A model generated the notes under the pieces. That model was not told the origin of the DNA, ran no database searches, and saw only the letters and a program-made list of their open reading frames with translations. A stretch of 64,000 bases of DNA from Paenibacillus ferrarius (GTDB taxonomy: Bacteria > Bacillota > Bacilli > Paenibacillales > NBRC-103111): the NCBI RefSeq assembly GCF_002027705.1, contig NZ_MBTG01000022.1, positions 1-64,000 of the forward strand, written 5' to 3'. Below are positions 1 to 8,729 of this stretch, one piece after another; the first letter of the stretch is position 1, and each line of letters begins with the position of its first letter. The position numbers and the translations under genes are program-made.

Positions 1-276
1 TTGGTGAGCCGTTACCCCACCAACTAGCTAATGCGCCGCAGGCCCATCTATCAGCCACAGATTACTCCGTGTTTCATAATTCTCTCATGCGAGAAAACCA
101 GTTATCCGGTCTTAGCTATCGTTTCCGATAGTTATCCCGATCTGATAGGCAGGTTACCTACGTGTTACTCACCCGTCCGCCGCTAAGCATTCCCCGAAGG
201 AAATACTCCGCTCGACTTGCATGTATTAGGCACGCCGCCAGCGTTCGTCCTGAGCCAGGATCAAACTCTCCATAGT
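1..276 (-). rRNA. 16S ribosomal RNA, 5' end only (partial)
   Basis: The reverse complement carries the universal 16S 5' signature (GAGTTTGATCCTGGCTCAG, about 251-269) followed by GACGAACGCTGGCGGC and the usual helix 6-8 region. The gene runs off the left edge, so only about the first 276 nt are present. The mature 5' end is estimated a few bases upstream of GAGAGTTTGATC; the exact processing site cannot be read. It points the same way as the pcrB-pcrA-ligA operon upstream of it. Confidence 0.97.
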
Positions 277-400
277 AGCGGACGATTGCTCGTCCGTATA
301 TCTGAAAGCTGAAATGCTCATTGACTTGCTAGCGAGATTTTGCAATCTCAATTGTAGTCACTTGCGTGACTGAATTTGCTGATTTGCTTCATTCATTTGT

Positions 401-501
401 TCAGTTTTCAAGGAGCTTTATTACGTTACCGTTTAAAGCGTTAATGTATCGCTCTTGCGGTGACAAGAACATATATTATCAGGTTTCAAAACGAATTGCA
501 A
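401..501 (-). promoter_or_regulatory. rRNA operon promoter and conserved leader element
   Basis: On the minus strand a -35 TTGCAA (501-496), a 17-nt spacer and a -10 TAATAT (478-473) form a sigma-A-type promoter about 200 nt upstream of mature 16S. The leader contains GCTCCTTGAAAACTGA (416-401), a sequence common in Bacillota rRNA leaders and spacers and linked to boxA-type antitermination and processing. The -35 lies only 22 nt past the stop codon of the DUF1835 gene, with no terminator between, so read-through from the upstream operon is possible. Confidence 0.7.
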
Positions 502-523
502 GCGTCTTTTTACATCCATTATC

Positions 524-1534
524 TTACATCCTCAGAAACCCCGTGGTTGCGGTATTTTGACGCCATATCCCCTCTTTGCCAAGCAAGTGAACGCCGCCAA
601 TCCAATCATCTATGCCATTTAGGAAAAGATGATCCCTTTCACACCCAAGAACAAGTATGCCCCATTCCGTTAGTCCCACTCGCCAATTCTCGAATCCGGG
701 TGGCAATGGATCTCCGTATCTCGGCAGGTGGCCTCCTCCGATTAACTGAACCAAAGGAAATTCGCATTGCCTGAGGTCCTCGATGATACTCCAAAACTGC
801 AAATCACCAAGACCATATCCGCTAATGCTTTTACTTATTTGATGAAATAACTGCAAGATAGACACTTCTGCTTCTGCTAACAGCGTCAGAATAAGCTGCT
901 GGATGGCGTTCAAGCCATTAAGCTTAGATGGATAACGATCATAATTGGCCTGCAGGGCCTTTTTAAGAAAAGGAAAGAGGGATAAGTCTTCTTCTATTAA
1001 AGAAGCTAAAGGCAACGGCTCAGAAGCCGAATAGGCTGTCCATACTTTGTAAGCAAGGCGAAGCTGATCTTCCTGCACTGGCTCCCACTTGTGATGAAGA
1101 CTTCTTATTTGATCAACAGTCAACTGCCCTAATCCATAAAATAAGTCTATGCCGGGAAACTCGCCAATGTTCAAAAGAAAGAGCTGAAAGGCTCGACTAG
1201 GCATCGCATACATCCGTGACAAAAGATAGTTAAGCATCAATTGATCGTAAAGGTCATGCTCGAACCAGAGAACAACTTCCCTTACATTCGTCGAGAGGTT
1301 ATCCAGTGCTTCCTCCTGCTCTCGTGCCGCAGTGGAAAACAACATTTCAGGAATACCATGCCGTCGATTCATATAAGCTGCACGAATAGGCAGAAGGACA
1401 CTATCCGACATCTGCATGCAAATAGGTCCTTCGTAAAGAGATTCACGCCACACCAAAATATCCCCATCGATGCCTGAAGCCCGAAGCTTATCACCGAAAG
1501 CATCACCATTGATAATATGAAGCAGCTTGGACAT
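524..1534 (-). CDS. DUF1835 domain-containing protein
   Basis: A 336-residue soluble protein whose N-terminus (LLHIINGDAFGDKL..., then VWRESLYEGP) matches the DUF1835 family as I know it. These proteins are widespread in Bacillota and have no established biochemical role; some have an extra C-terminal helical region, which fits the length here. No signal peptide or membrane segment is visible. The ATG is preceded by GGGGGAGACAACGCC, a good ribosome binding site. It lies 31 nt downstream of ligA on the same strand, so it is probably the last gene of the pcrB-pcrA-ligA transcript, just before the rRNA promoter. Family assignment is fairly sure; function is unknown. Confidence 0.8.
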   Translation of the reverse strand: MSKLLHIINGDAFGDKLRASGIDGDILVWRESLYEGPICMQMSDSVLLPIRAAYMNRRHGIPEMLFSTAAREQEEALDNLSTNVREVVLWFEHDLYDQLMLNYLLSRMYAMPSRAFQLFLLNIGEFPGIDLFYGLGQLTVDQIRSLHHKWEPVQEDQLRLAYKVWTAYSASEPLPLASLIEEDLSLFPFLKKALQANYDRYPSKLNGLNAIQQLILTLLAEAEVSILQLFHQISKSISGYGLGDLQFWSIIEDLRQCEFPLVQLIGGGHLPRYGDPLPPGFENWRVGLTEWGILVLGCERDHLFLNGIDDWIGGVHLLGKEGIWRQNTATTGFLRM

Positions 1535-1565
1535 GGCGTTGTCTCCCCCTAATCACTACTAAATT

Positions 1566-3587
1566 TCAACCCTCACCTAACAACTGCAAAAGCTCCTGCT
1601 CATCGTCAATAATACGAATGCCCAGCCCTTGTGCTTTGGTCAGCTTGCTGCCGGCACTTTCCCCAGCGATGACGATATCCGTTTTCTTAGAAACGCTGCC
1701 AGATATTTTGGCGCCAAGAGCTTCCAGCTTCTTCGCACATTCGTCGCGGCCCATGGTTGACAGCGTGCCTGTGAGGACGATGGTTTTACCGAAAAACGGA
1801 TTATCCGGGCTGGCCAGAACGACAGCTGGTTCTTCGGCAATCGGATTGACACCTGCGGCTAACATACGTTCAATGCTGGACACCATCACAGGGTCGCGGA
1901 AAAACGAATGAATGCTATCGGCAACAATCCCCCCTACGTCAGGCAGGGCGATGAGCTCCTCCGGCGCAGCCGCCATGATCTTCTCTAAGCTGCGATAATA
2001 GTCAGCCAGCACCTTGGTTGTCGTCTTGCCCGAGTTGGGAATCCCGAGGGCGTAGAGGAAGGAGGCGAGATCGCGAGACTTGCTCTTCTCCAGCGCGTCC
2101 AGAAGATTACGCGCCTTCTTCTCTCCGAAGCGATCGAGCTTGACGAGATCGTCGAATTGCAGCGTGTAAAGATCCGCAGGATCATTGACACCGAGCTCTT
2201 GATGCAGCTGTGATGCGGTCATCTCGCTGAAAAATTCAATATCCATCGCATCGCGCGAAGCGAAATGCGACATCCGGCCAACGAGCTGCGGACTGCAGCC
2301 GAGACGGTTCAGACAGAAGAGATGAGCCCCGCGCATCTCCAGCTCACTGCCGCAGGCAGGACAGAACGTCGGAGCGACAATCTCTTCTCCGTCATTCTCC
2401 TCGGTGACTTTGCCGAGAATCTCCGGAATGACGTCATTGGAGCGACGGATGTAGACGAGGCTGCCCAAGGCGTGCTTGAGGTTTTTGCGTTCGATATCGC
2501 CGACATTGTTGAGCGTACAGTTCTGTACGGTAACCCCTGCGAGATCTACGGCTTCAACGCGGGCCAGCGGCGTGATTTTGCCGGTGCGGCCGACTTCCCA
2601 TGAAACACTTTGCAAGATGGTTGTTGCTTCTTCGGCTTCAAACTTATAGGCAATCGCCCAACGTGGAAATTTATCCGTATATCCCAGCACTTCTCTTGTT
2701 CTCATATCCGTAAGCTTCACAACGCTTCCATCGATCAGGTAATCGAAGGTGAGGCGTTCTTCCGCAATCTGCTCCAGCTCAGCGCTAACTTCCTCAATGG
2801 TACTGAAATACCGTGTACGATTGCTCACCTTGAAGTGATTGTCACGGAGAAACTGAACCATATCGAAATGATTCTCAAATTGGATGCCATCCGAATAACC
2901 CACATTATAGATAAAGGCGTTCAGCTTCCGCTCTGCCGTTACTTTGGGATTCAAGTTGCGCAGAGCTCCGGCTGCTGCGTTGCGCGCGTTTTTGAGCGGA
3001 TCTGCGCCCGTCTGGTTATACGCTTCAAGCACGGAAAGGAACATCAGACCCTCGCCTTGAACTTCAAGAACTCCTTGGTCATAGGGAATTTCCAAGGGAA
3101 CGGACTTAATCGTTTTGACTTGAGCCAAAATACCTTCCCCTATTGTTCCGTTGCCTCGTGTAGAAGCTTGGACGAGTTTTCCCTGTTCATAGGTAAGGTT
3201 CAGCGTGAGGCCATCGAACTTCAGCTCGACAACATACGTAGGGTCCGGCAGCGGCTGTTCAGGATTCTTGCTATTATAATCCGCGATTAGCTTGAGTACA
3301 CGCGTGTGCCAGGTTTGCAGATCGGCAGCATTCTGAGCTTTGTCCAAGCTCCAAAGTCTTGCCAAATGGCGGTGCGGCTCGAAGCCTTTAAGAATGTCGC
3401 CGCCCACACGCAGGGTGGGAGAGGACGGCAGGACGGTTCCTGTTTCCTTCTCCAATGCAGCCAGTCTATCATAGAGAGCGTCCCACTCGGCGTCTGTAAT
3501 GGTGGGTTGATCCAATGTGTAGTAGTTATGATTGTGCTTATTGATTTCTTGAATGAGGGTTTTCATTGCCGCGATGGCATCTGTCAT
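1566..3587 (-). CDS. ligA: NAD-dependent DNA ligase LigA
   Basis: 673 residues, the normal length for the family. LigA seals 3'-OH/5'-phosphate nicks in replication and repair using NAD+ as AMP donor. Visible in order: N-terminal NMN-binding Ia region (HNHNYYTLDQPTITDAEWD), adenylation motif KFDG with the AMP-accepting lysine near residue 123, the OB region, a four-cysteine zinc finger (CPACGSEL...HLFCLNRLGC, about 412-434), helix-hairpin-helix repeats, and a C-terminal BRCT domain (FFGKTIVLTGTLSTMGRDE). ATG at 3587 follows GAGGAAGAGCCCGTA. It sits 62 nt after pcrA, the same gene order as B. subtilis pcrB-pcrA-ligA. Nothing looks damaged. Confidence 0.98.
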   Translation of the reverse strand: MTDAIAAMKTLIQEINKHNHNYYTLDQPTITDAEWDALYDRLAALEKETGTVLPSSPTLRVGGDILKGFEPHRHLARLWSLDKAQNAADLQTWHTRVLKLIADYNSKNPEQPLPDPTYVVELKFDGLTLNLTYEQGKLVQASTRGNGTIGEGILAQVKTIKSVPLEIPYDQGVLEVQGEGLMFLSVLEAYNQTGADPLKNARNAAAGALRNLNPKVTAERKLNAFIYNVGYSDGIQFENHFDMVQFLRDNHFKVSNRTRYFSTIEEVSAELEQIAEERLTFDYLIDGSVVKLTDMRTREVLGYTDKFPRWAIAYKFEAEEATTILQSVSWEVGRTGKITPLARVEAVDLAGVTVQNCTLNNVGDIERKNLKHALGSLVYIRRSNDVIPEILGKVTEENDGEEIVAPTFCPACGSELEMRGAHLFCLNRLGCSPQLVGRMSHFASRDAMDIEFFSEMTASQLHQELGVNDPADLYTLQFDDLVKLDRFGEKKARNLLDALEKSKSRDLASFLYALGIPNSGKTTTKVLADYYRSLEKIMAAAPEELIALPDVGGIVADSIHSFFRDPVMVSSIERMLAAGVNPIAEEPAVVLASPDNPFFGKTIVLTGTLSTMGRDECAKKLEALGAKISGSVSKKTDIVIAGESAGSKLTKAQGLGIRIIDDEQELLQLLGEG

Positions 3588-3649
3588 TACGGGCTCTTCC
3601 TCTCTAATGGGAAATAGGAAATTGGGACTTCAACAAATGAACTCATTGC

Positions 3650-5995
3650 CTATTGTTTGGTAATTGGCGCGAATTTAGCCAACAGGCGCTTCAAACCCAC
3701 TGGCGCCGGGAAAGCAATTTGCAGCTCGGTGTCATCACCCGAGCCTTTGACGGACACGACGGTGCCGATGCCCCACTTGCCATGTGCCACTTTGTCGCTG
3801 GCTTTGTAGTCCGGCACCGCGCCGCCTGCGGCCGGCTGAGGAGCCCGGAACGCAGCCGGTCTTGCGACTGCTGCAGGGCTTGGCGCAGCCGCGCCGGCAC
3901 TCGGCCGTCCGAAGGAGGACGGCGTGCCCCAAGCGGACGAGCCGGTCGTACCGCGGCTCGTCGTCGATGCAGCGCTGCTGCCCCACGAGCTGCCGCCGCT
4001 GCGGCCAGCTCGCGAGAATCCACCGCCGATGGCGTTGCCGCTCGTGACGTTCTCCAGGAGTTCCTTCGGAATCTCCTGGAGGAATCTCGACGGCGCGTTC
4101 GCCGCGGTGCGGCCGAAGAGCGTGCGCATGTGTGCGCACGTGAGGAACAGCTCTTGCTCGGCGCGCGTGATGCCAACATAGGCCAAACGGCGCTCCTCTT
4201 CGAGCTCTTCGTTGTCGGCAAAAGCACGGCTGTGCGGGAAGACGCCTTCTTCCATCCCGATGATGAAAACAACCGGGAACTCGAGTCCTTTGGCGCTGTG
4301 CATCGTCATAAGCACAACGGCATCTTGTTCTTCTTCTGGTTTTTCTTTGTCCAGCGTGTCAATATCCGCAATCAGCGCCAGATCGGTCAAGAAGGAAATG
4401 AGAGACTTGTCCTCATTCCGCTTCTCAAAGTCCATCGTCACAGACAGGAACTCTTCAATATTTTCGAGACGAGCCTTGGATTCAATCGTATTCTCGCGCT
4501 GCATTTCAAGGCGGTACTGCGACAGCTCCAAAATCTTCTCCGTCAGCTCGGTAACCGATAAGTATTCAACCATACGGTTCAGGTTTTCAATCATTTCACG
4601 GAAATCGGCCAAAGCGTGCTTCGCCTTCGACGTAATTTCAAGCGAATCAACTTCCTCCAGCATCGCATACAGCGAAATCCCTCTTCGCCCTGCCATATCC
4701 GCCACTCGGTCCATCGAGGTATCGCCAATGCCCCGCTTCGGTACGTTGACGATACGATTCAAGCTGATATCATCGTCTGGATTCGAAATCAGGCGCAAAT
4801 AGGCCAAGATGTCTTTAATCTCTTTGCGATCATAGAACTTTACGCCGCCAACGATGGTGTATTGGATATCGGATTTAATCAGAATTTCCTCAATGACCCG
4901 GGACTGGGCATTCGTCCGGTACAGAATCGCATGATCCCCGAACCTCTTGCCGTTTGACTTGTTTTTGTTAATCTCATTCGTTACAAAATAGCCTTCTTCA
5001 TACTCGGTATCCGCTTGGTACAGCTTAATGCCAACGCCGCCCTCTTTATCGGTCCACAGGTTTTTGGGCTTGCGGCCTGTGTTGTTCGCGATGACTTTAT
5101 TAGCCGCCTGCAGGATATTCGAGGTTGAGCGATAATTCTGCTCCAATAGAATGGAAGTGGCATTCGGATAATCTTTTTCGAAATTAAGAATATTCGTAAT
5201 ATCAGCCCCGCGCCAACGGTAAATAGACTGGTCACTGTCCCCTACAACACAAATGCGCTTGTGTTTGGCCGCGATCATCTGACACAGCATGTACTGTGCT
5301 CTGTTCGTATCTTGATACTCATCCACATGGATATATTGAAATTTGTTTTGGTAGTAGTCCAGCACTTCCGGAACTTCGTTAAACAAATGAATGGTGGCCA
5401 TGATCAGATCATCGAAATCCAGGGAGTTGTTGCTTCTTAGCTTTTTCTGATAGAGCGTATAAATTTTGGAGGTTAGTCCATCGAAGTAGTCACCGATTTT
5501 ATCTTCAAATTGCTTAGGAGAGATGAGTTCATTTTTGGCTGTGGAAATCGCTGCTTGGAAGGCCTTCGGCTCGAATTTCTTCGTGTCAATGTTGAGCTCC
5601 TTGCAGCAGGTCTTGATGACAGAGAGCTGATCGCCGGAATCCAGAATAGTGAAATTCGAAGTAAAACCGATTCGCGAAATATCTCTGCGCAGCATCCGCA
5701 CACACATGGAGTGAAACGTAGAGACCCAGATGTCATTGCCGCTGCCGCCTACCAATTTGCCCACACGATCCTGCATCTCACGTGCTGCTTTATTCGTAAA
5801 GGTCAGGGCTAGAATGCTCCACGGCGCCGCTCTCCGCGTGCCAATGAGGTAAGCGATTCGATGCGTCAGCACGCGCGTCTTCCCGCTTCCCGCTCCAGCC
5901 ATAATCAGCAGAGGCCCATCTACGGCTTCAACCGCTTTGCGCTGCTCAGGATTTAACCTTTTAATCGCATCTAAGATATTGACTGTCTCGTTCAT
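3650..5995 (-). CDS. pcrA: ATP-dependent DNA helicase PcrA (UvrD/Rep family)
   Basis: Superfamily 1A 3'-5' DNA helicase that clears RecA and acts in repair and plasmid replication. The start chosen is ATG 5995 (MNETVNILDA...), preceded by AGGAAGG; an in-frame upstream codon would overlap pcrB and lacks a good site. That gives 781 residues. Visible: Q motif (LNPEQRKAVE), Walker A AGAGSGKT (33-40), Walker B VDEYQDTN, the GDSDQSIYRWRGA motif, and C-terminal motifs VVLMTMHSAKGLEF and VGITRAEQ. The tail has a Gly/Ser/Ala/Pro-rich linker of about 75 residues, then a Tudor-like domain (VAHGKWGIGTVVSV), typical of PcrA and used for RNA polymerase contact. The linker coding stretch (about 3800-4050) is much richer in GC than its surroundings. 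Confidence 0.97.
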   Translation of the reverse strand: MNETVNILDAIKRLNPEQRKAVEAVDGPLLIMAGAGSGKTRVLTHRIAYLIGTRRAAPWSILALTFTNKAAREMQDRVGKLVGGSGNDIWVSTFHSMCVRMLRRDISRIGFTSNFTILDSGDQLSVIKTCCKELNIDTKKFEPKAFQAAISTAKNELISPKQFEDKIGDYFDGLTSKIYTLYQKKLRSNNSLDFDDLIMATIHLFNEVPEVLDYYQNKFQYIHVDEYQDTNRAQYMLCQMIAAKHKRICVVGDSDQSIYRWRGADITNILNFEKDYPNATSILLEQNYRSTSNILQAANKVIANNTGRKPKNLWTDKEGGVGIKLYQADTEYEEGYFVTNEINKNKSNGKRFGDHAILYRTNAQSRVIEEILIKSDIQYTIVGGVKFYDRKEIKDILAYLRLISNPDDDISLNRIVNVPKRGIGDTSMDRVADMAGRRGISLYAMLEEVDSLEITSKAKHALADFREMIENLNRMVEYLSVTELTEKILELSQYRLEMQRENTIESKARLENIEEFLSVTMDFEKRNEDKSLISFLTDLALIADIDTLDKEKPEEEQDAVVLMTMHSAKGLEFPVVFIIGMEEGVFPHSRAFADNEELEEERRLAYVGITRAEQELFLTCAHMRTLFGRTAANAPSRFLQEIPKELLENVTSGNAIGGGFSRAGRSGGSSWGSSAASTTSRGTTGSSAWGTPSSFGRPSAGAAAPSPAAVARPAAFRAPQPAAGGAVPDYKASDKVAHGKWGIGTVVSVKGSGDDTELQIAFPAPVGLKRLLAKFAPITKQ

Positions 5996-5999
5996 AAAG

Positions 6000-6701
6000 T
6001 TACCTTCCTGTTCTATCAAAATTCACGTTCACGGTCTGAAGCCCCTGCTCCAGATCACTATAAATAATGTTGCCCACGACGATAGTGTCTGCAACTTCCG
6101 CTGCCTGCTGCGCCTTCTCCAAGCTGTCAATCCCGCCGCCATAAAACAAACGGGCATTCTCCAGCACTTGCCGCGTCCGCCGCACCAATTCCATATCGCC
6201 AAACACTCCGCTGTATTCCAAATACACAATAGACATGTGAAACAGCTTGTCCGCCATACGCGCATATGCGGCGACATCTCTGGTATCCAAGTTCGTGCGA
6301 GCTGACGTCAGCTGAGCGGCCGTAGCTTCGCTATTCAAAATAATATAGCCTTCCGCTATAATTTCGTCCCAATTCAACATGGAACCATATTCTTTCAGTG
6401 CCTCATGATGCTGCCCAACGATCCACTTCGGATCATCCGCATTCAGCACAACAGGAATTAAGAAAAGATCAAACCCAGGAACAATCGCTTCTTGATTGGA
6501 AATTTCCAGCACACAAGGAACCTCGTACTGACGAATCCGCGAAAGCAGATCCACCGTGTTATCAAAGGTTACTCCTGAGGAGCCGCCAACCATGATGGCA
6601 TCCGTCCCTGACAAACAAAGGCGATCCAACGCCTCATCTGAAATGTGACGATCCGGATCAAGCTTAAACACATGTTTCCACTTACGTATATCGACGATCA
6701 A
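6000..6701 (-). CDS. pcrB: Heptaprenylglyceryl phosphate synthase PcrB
   Basis: TIM-barrel prenyltransferase of the GGGP synthase/PcrB family; in Bacillota it joins heptaprenyl diphosphate to sn-glycerol-1-phosphate to make archaeal-type ether lipids. Family motifs visible: WKHVFKLDPDR at the N-terminus, AIMVGGSSGVT, YLEYSGVFGD, FYGGGIDSLEKA and VVGNIIY near the end. I place the start at TTG 6701 (233 residues, LIVDIRKWK...), because GGAGGG (6713-6708) sits 6 nt upstream; an ATG 33 nt earlier lacks such a site. It ends 4 nt before pcrA, so translation is probably coupled. First gene of the pcrB-pcrA-ligA-DUF1835 operon. Confidence 0.95.
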   Translation of the reverse strand: MIVDIRKWKHVFKLDPDRHISDEALDRLCLSGTDAIMVGGSSGVTFDNTVDLLSRIRQYEVPCVLEISNQEAIVPGFDLFLIPVVLNADDPKWIVGQHHEALKEYGSMLNWDEIIAEGYIILNSEATAAQLTSARTNLDTRDVAAYARMADKLFHMSIVYLEYSGVFGDMELVRRTRQVLENARLFYGGGIDSLEKAQQAAEVADTIVVGNIIYSDLEQGLQTVNVNFDRTGR

Positions 6702-6777
6702 TTGTTTCCCTCCGATTAGGGGCAATATTGCCATACTATCAACAGTCTATGCTACGCATTCAGGTGTGTCAAATGAC

Positions 6778-6804
6778 AAAAGACGGGCTAATTGCCCGTC
6801 TTTT
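6778..6804. terminator. Hairpin between the lipoprotein gene and pcrB (bidirectional terminator shape)
   Basis: AAAAGACGGGC / GCCCGTCTTTT is a perfect 11-bp inverted repeat with a short TAATT loop and A/T tracts on both sides. It lies downstream of the minus-strand lipoprotein gene and upstream of pcrB, so it most likely ends the lipoprotein transcript. Confidence 0.85.
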
Positions 6805-6881
6805 CAAGGAATATGCACCTAGTGTCGGCTGATGTTCGTTCAAGCCTGATTTCCGGCTAAATACGCACAAATGTTCTCCAC

Positions 6882-7343
6882 TTACTTTACGTCAATATTA
6901 AGGATTTTCTCCACTTTGAGATCTGTATGATCATTCTGCTGAAGCTCGAGTTTAATTTCGTGTTTACCGGCCGCCAAATTGTTGAGTGTTAACGGGCCTG
7001 TTTTCCCAATCATCGCTTTCTGCTTGCCGTCAACATAGAGGTGGAGGTGCCCTTCACCTTGCACAGCTTTTTGATTCATATGATCGGCGGACAATTGGAA
7101 ATTCGTTGTCTGATAGGTAATCGTCACGTTCCTTCCATCAACCTTGGACACTTGAGCATCAATGGCAGGTTTCGCGTTGGAGGCGACCGTCTTCACACTG
7201 CTCTCCGTCTTTCCTTGCGATACTGTTGTGACTGTTTTAGGTCCGAGATTAGAGCTAGCTACTTCTTCTTTGGAGCCGCATGCAGTTGTCAAAGCGCCAA
7301 GAACCAATAAAGTCGCTGTACCGTAAATCCACGTTTTTTTCAT
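6882..7343 (-). CDS. Putative lipoprotein, unknown function
   Basis: 153 residues. The N-terminus is a lipoprotein signal peptide (MKKTWIYGTATLLVLG then lipobox LTTAC, lipidated Cys about residue 22), so the mature protein should be anchored to the outer face of the membrane. After a short Ser/Val/Lys-rich linker there is one compact beta-rich domain with a His/Leu-rich strand (GEGHLHLYVDGKQK), an LxAGxHEIKLELQQNDH segment and a lysine C-terminus. This pattern recalls small YtkA/FixH-like immunoglobulin-fold lipoproteins of Bacillus and Paenibacillus, but I cannot name a family with confidence. It stands alone, with terminator-like hairpins on both sides. Confidence 0.75.
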   Translation of the reverse strand: MKKTWIYGTATLLVLGALTTACGSKEEVASSNLGPKTVTTVSQGKTESSVKTVASNAKPAIDAQVSKVDGRNVTITYQTTNFQLSADHMNQKAVQGEGHLHLYVDGKQKAMIGKTGPLTLNNLAAGKHEIKLELQQNDHTDLKVEKILNIDVK

Positions 7344-7466
7344 CAGAGATACACCCTTTTCTCATAAGTTTGGACATCCTTTGTCTCTTATATATGTGTG
7401 ACAAGCCGGTTCCATACCATGATTATGAGAAAAGTGGGACAAAACATGAGAATGGGGTGAAAATAA

Positions 7467-7495
7467 AACGCCTGCAGCCGGATGGGCTGCAGACG
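7467..7495 (-). terminator. Rho-independent terminator of the CotF-like coat gene
   Basis: On the minus strand CGTCTGCAGCCC, a short loop, GGCTGCAGGCG and then TTTTATTTT form a strong stem with a U-rich tail, 23 nt past the stop of the 271-residue coat protein gene. Confidence 0.88.
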
Positions 7496-7517
7496 TCTTG
7501 GCTTAGAAGCAGACAAC

Positions 7518-8333
7518 TTAGAAGCTGTATTTACTTCCTTCATGATGCTTGCTGATATAGGAGCTTTCGCTCACAGCGCTTGAGGAGGGAGCCAGCATGC
7601 TTGTTTGAGCACGCGATGTAATGCTGGTATTCGCCGTTTTGCTTGTTATAGGCGTACTCTCGGTCGAGCCAAAAGCTGATGACGCAGAGTAACCAGCTTG
7701 CGATTGACCATAGCTGGATTGTCCATAGCTTTGATCCTGAAAGCTTTGTCCTTGTTGGTTGCTATAGCTTGGCTGCTGGTGAGAGGCGAAGCCCTGACCT
7801 TGGCTGTTGTACACCGCATTCGGATATTGGGAGGCATTGATCATCGGCTGAATGGGCGCTTGATGCAAAGCCGCAATTTGATTCTGTTGTTGGCTTTGCT
7901 GCTGGTGCTGCGGCTGTTGTTGGTTCTGGGCATGCTGCTGCCCGATCGCTATCTGATCCTGTTGTTGATAGCCAGCCGTGGCTGATCTGTTCAAGTTCTG
8001 TTGAACAAAGGTCTGCAGCTGCGCTGCCGTCTGGCTTTGCTTTTGCAGCTCTTGTTGAATTTGCTGCTGCTGCGCAGGTTGAACTTCATAAGCGCCCAGC
8101 TTCTGCAATTCATTGAAAACAGCTGCTTGATCTTGCAAGGTTTTTAGCAATAATGTCTGAAACGTCTGTCTGATTTGCGGGTTCGCCGCTTCCAGAGCAG
8201 CTGTTGTATACTCGCGCGCACTGCGCTTAAGCTCGGAAAGAACGAAATTCGCGAAATCCTGCTCTTGCAAGTGTACTTGCTGCTGAGATTGCTGCTGCTG
8301 CTGTTGATAAGAGTTCTGATTTTGTTGATACAT
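7518..8333 (-). CDS. Spore coat protein, CotF family, glutamine-rich
   Basis: 271 residues. The central region (FANFVLSELKRSAREYTTAALEAANPQIRQTFQTLL..., about 28-90) has the helical CotF/coat F pattern, a four-helix ferritin-like domain of spore coat proteins. Around it is very low-complexity sequence: poly-Gln runs at the N-terminus and 95-155, then a Ser/Gln/Tyr/Gly-rich tail with GQSYGQSSYGQS-type repeats that resembles an adhesive or self-assembling segment. No signal peptide. The next gene upstream (8364-8594) is a shorter member of the same broad class, 30 nt away, so the two are likely co-expressed late in sporulation; no mother-cell sigma site was recognised with confidence. Confidence 0.85.
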   Translation of the reverse strand: MYQQNQNSYQQQQQQSQQQVHLQEQDFANFVLSELKRSAREYTTAALEAANPQIRQTFQTLLLKTLQDQAAVFNELQKLGAYEVQPAQQQQIQQELQKQSQTAAQLQTFVQQNLNRSATAGYQQQDQIAIGQQHAQNQQQPQHQQQSQQQNQIAALHQAPIQPMINASQYPNAVYNSQGQGFASHQQPSYSNQQGQSFQDQSYGQSSYGQSQAGYSASSAFGSTESTPITSKTANTSITSRAQTSMLAPSSSAVSESSYISKHHEGSKYSF

Positions 8334-8363
8334 GCTTCGTGCACCTCCTCTTGTATGTAGGGA

Positions 8364-8594
8364 TTAATGGGTAATTCCGGATTGCTGCTGCAAGGTATTC
8401 ATGAGAATGCTTACGTTTTGCAGGCGCTCCTGAGATAGTTGAGACAACGTTTGCTTCAGAGATTGACTCTGGCTGTTAGCTGCTCCTTGAACGCAAAGTT
8501 TGGCTAACAATTCCTCATTTTTCAACGTGTCCGATAGGTACGAGAGCTCTTTGCCAGTAATGGTTTGGTTCCCTTGGTTTTGGTTGTTGTACAT
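8364..8594 (-). CDS. Small CotF-like spore coat protein
   Basis: 76 residues from ATG 8594 (MYNNQNQGNQTITGKEL...), which has AGGAGG (8610-8605) 10 nt upstream; a longer open frame exists but lacks a ribosome binding site. The body is one helical unit (GKELSYLSDTLKNEELLAKLC, then SLKQTLSQLSQERLQNVSILMNTLQQQ), matching the short coat-F-like proteins that Paenibacillus and Bacillus encode beside longer CotF proteins. The Asn/Gln-rich N-terminus is short. It lies 30 nt upstream of the 271-residue coat protein gene. The single Cys might form a disulfide in the coat, which is inference. Confidence 0.75.
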   Translation of the reverse strand: MYNNQNQGNQTITGKELSYLSDTLKNEELLAKLCVQGAANSQSQSLKQTLSQLSQERLQNVSILMNTLQQQSGITH

Positions 8595-8678
8595 GTCGTT
8601 GTTACCTCCTTTCCATTCCTTTCTTGTAGGTTTCCCAAAATATGCCGTTTTATGTGGCATTGGTAAAAAAAGCTAAAA

Positions 8679-8718
8679 AAACTGCTCCGCTGCAGCAAAA
8701 TCACTACAGGGAGCAGTC
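8679..8718 (-). terminator. Terminator of the Gld-type ABC operon
   Basis: Minus strand: ACTGCTCC, a loop of about 24 nt, GGAGCAGT, then TTTTTTAGC. It lies just downstream of the DUF4340 gene stop (8730) and upstream of the small coat gene. Confidence 0.85.
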
Positions 8719-8729
8719 TTCCTTACACG

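Noticed and set aside
3653..4561. Open frame of 302 codons opposite pcrA
   Set aside because: Arg/Ala-rich antisense of the low-complexity PcrA linker; PcrA motifs continue on the other strand.
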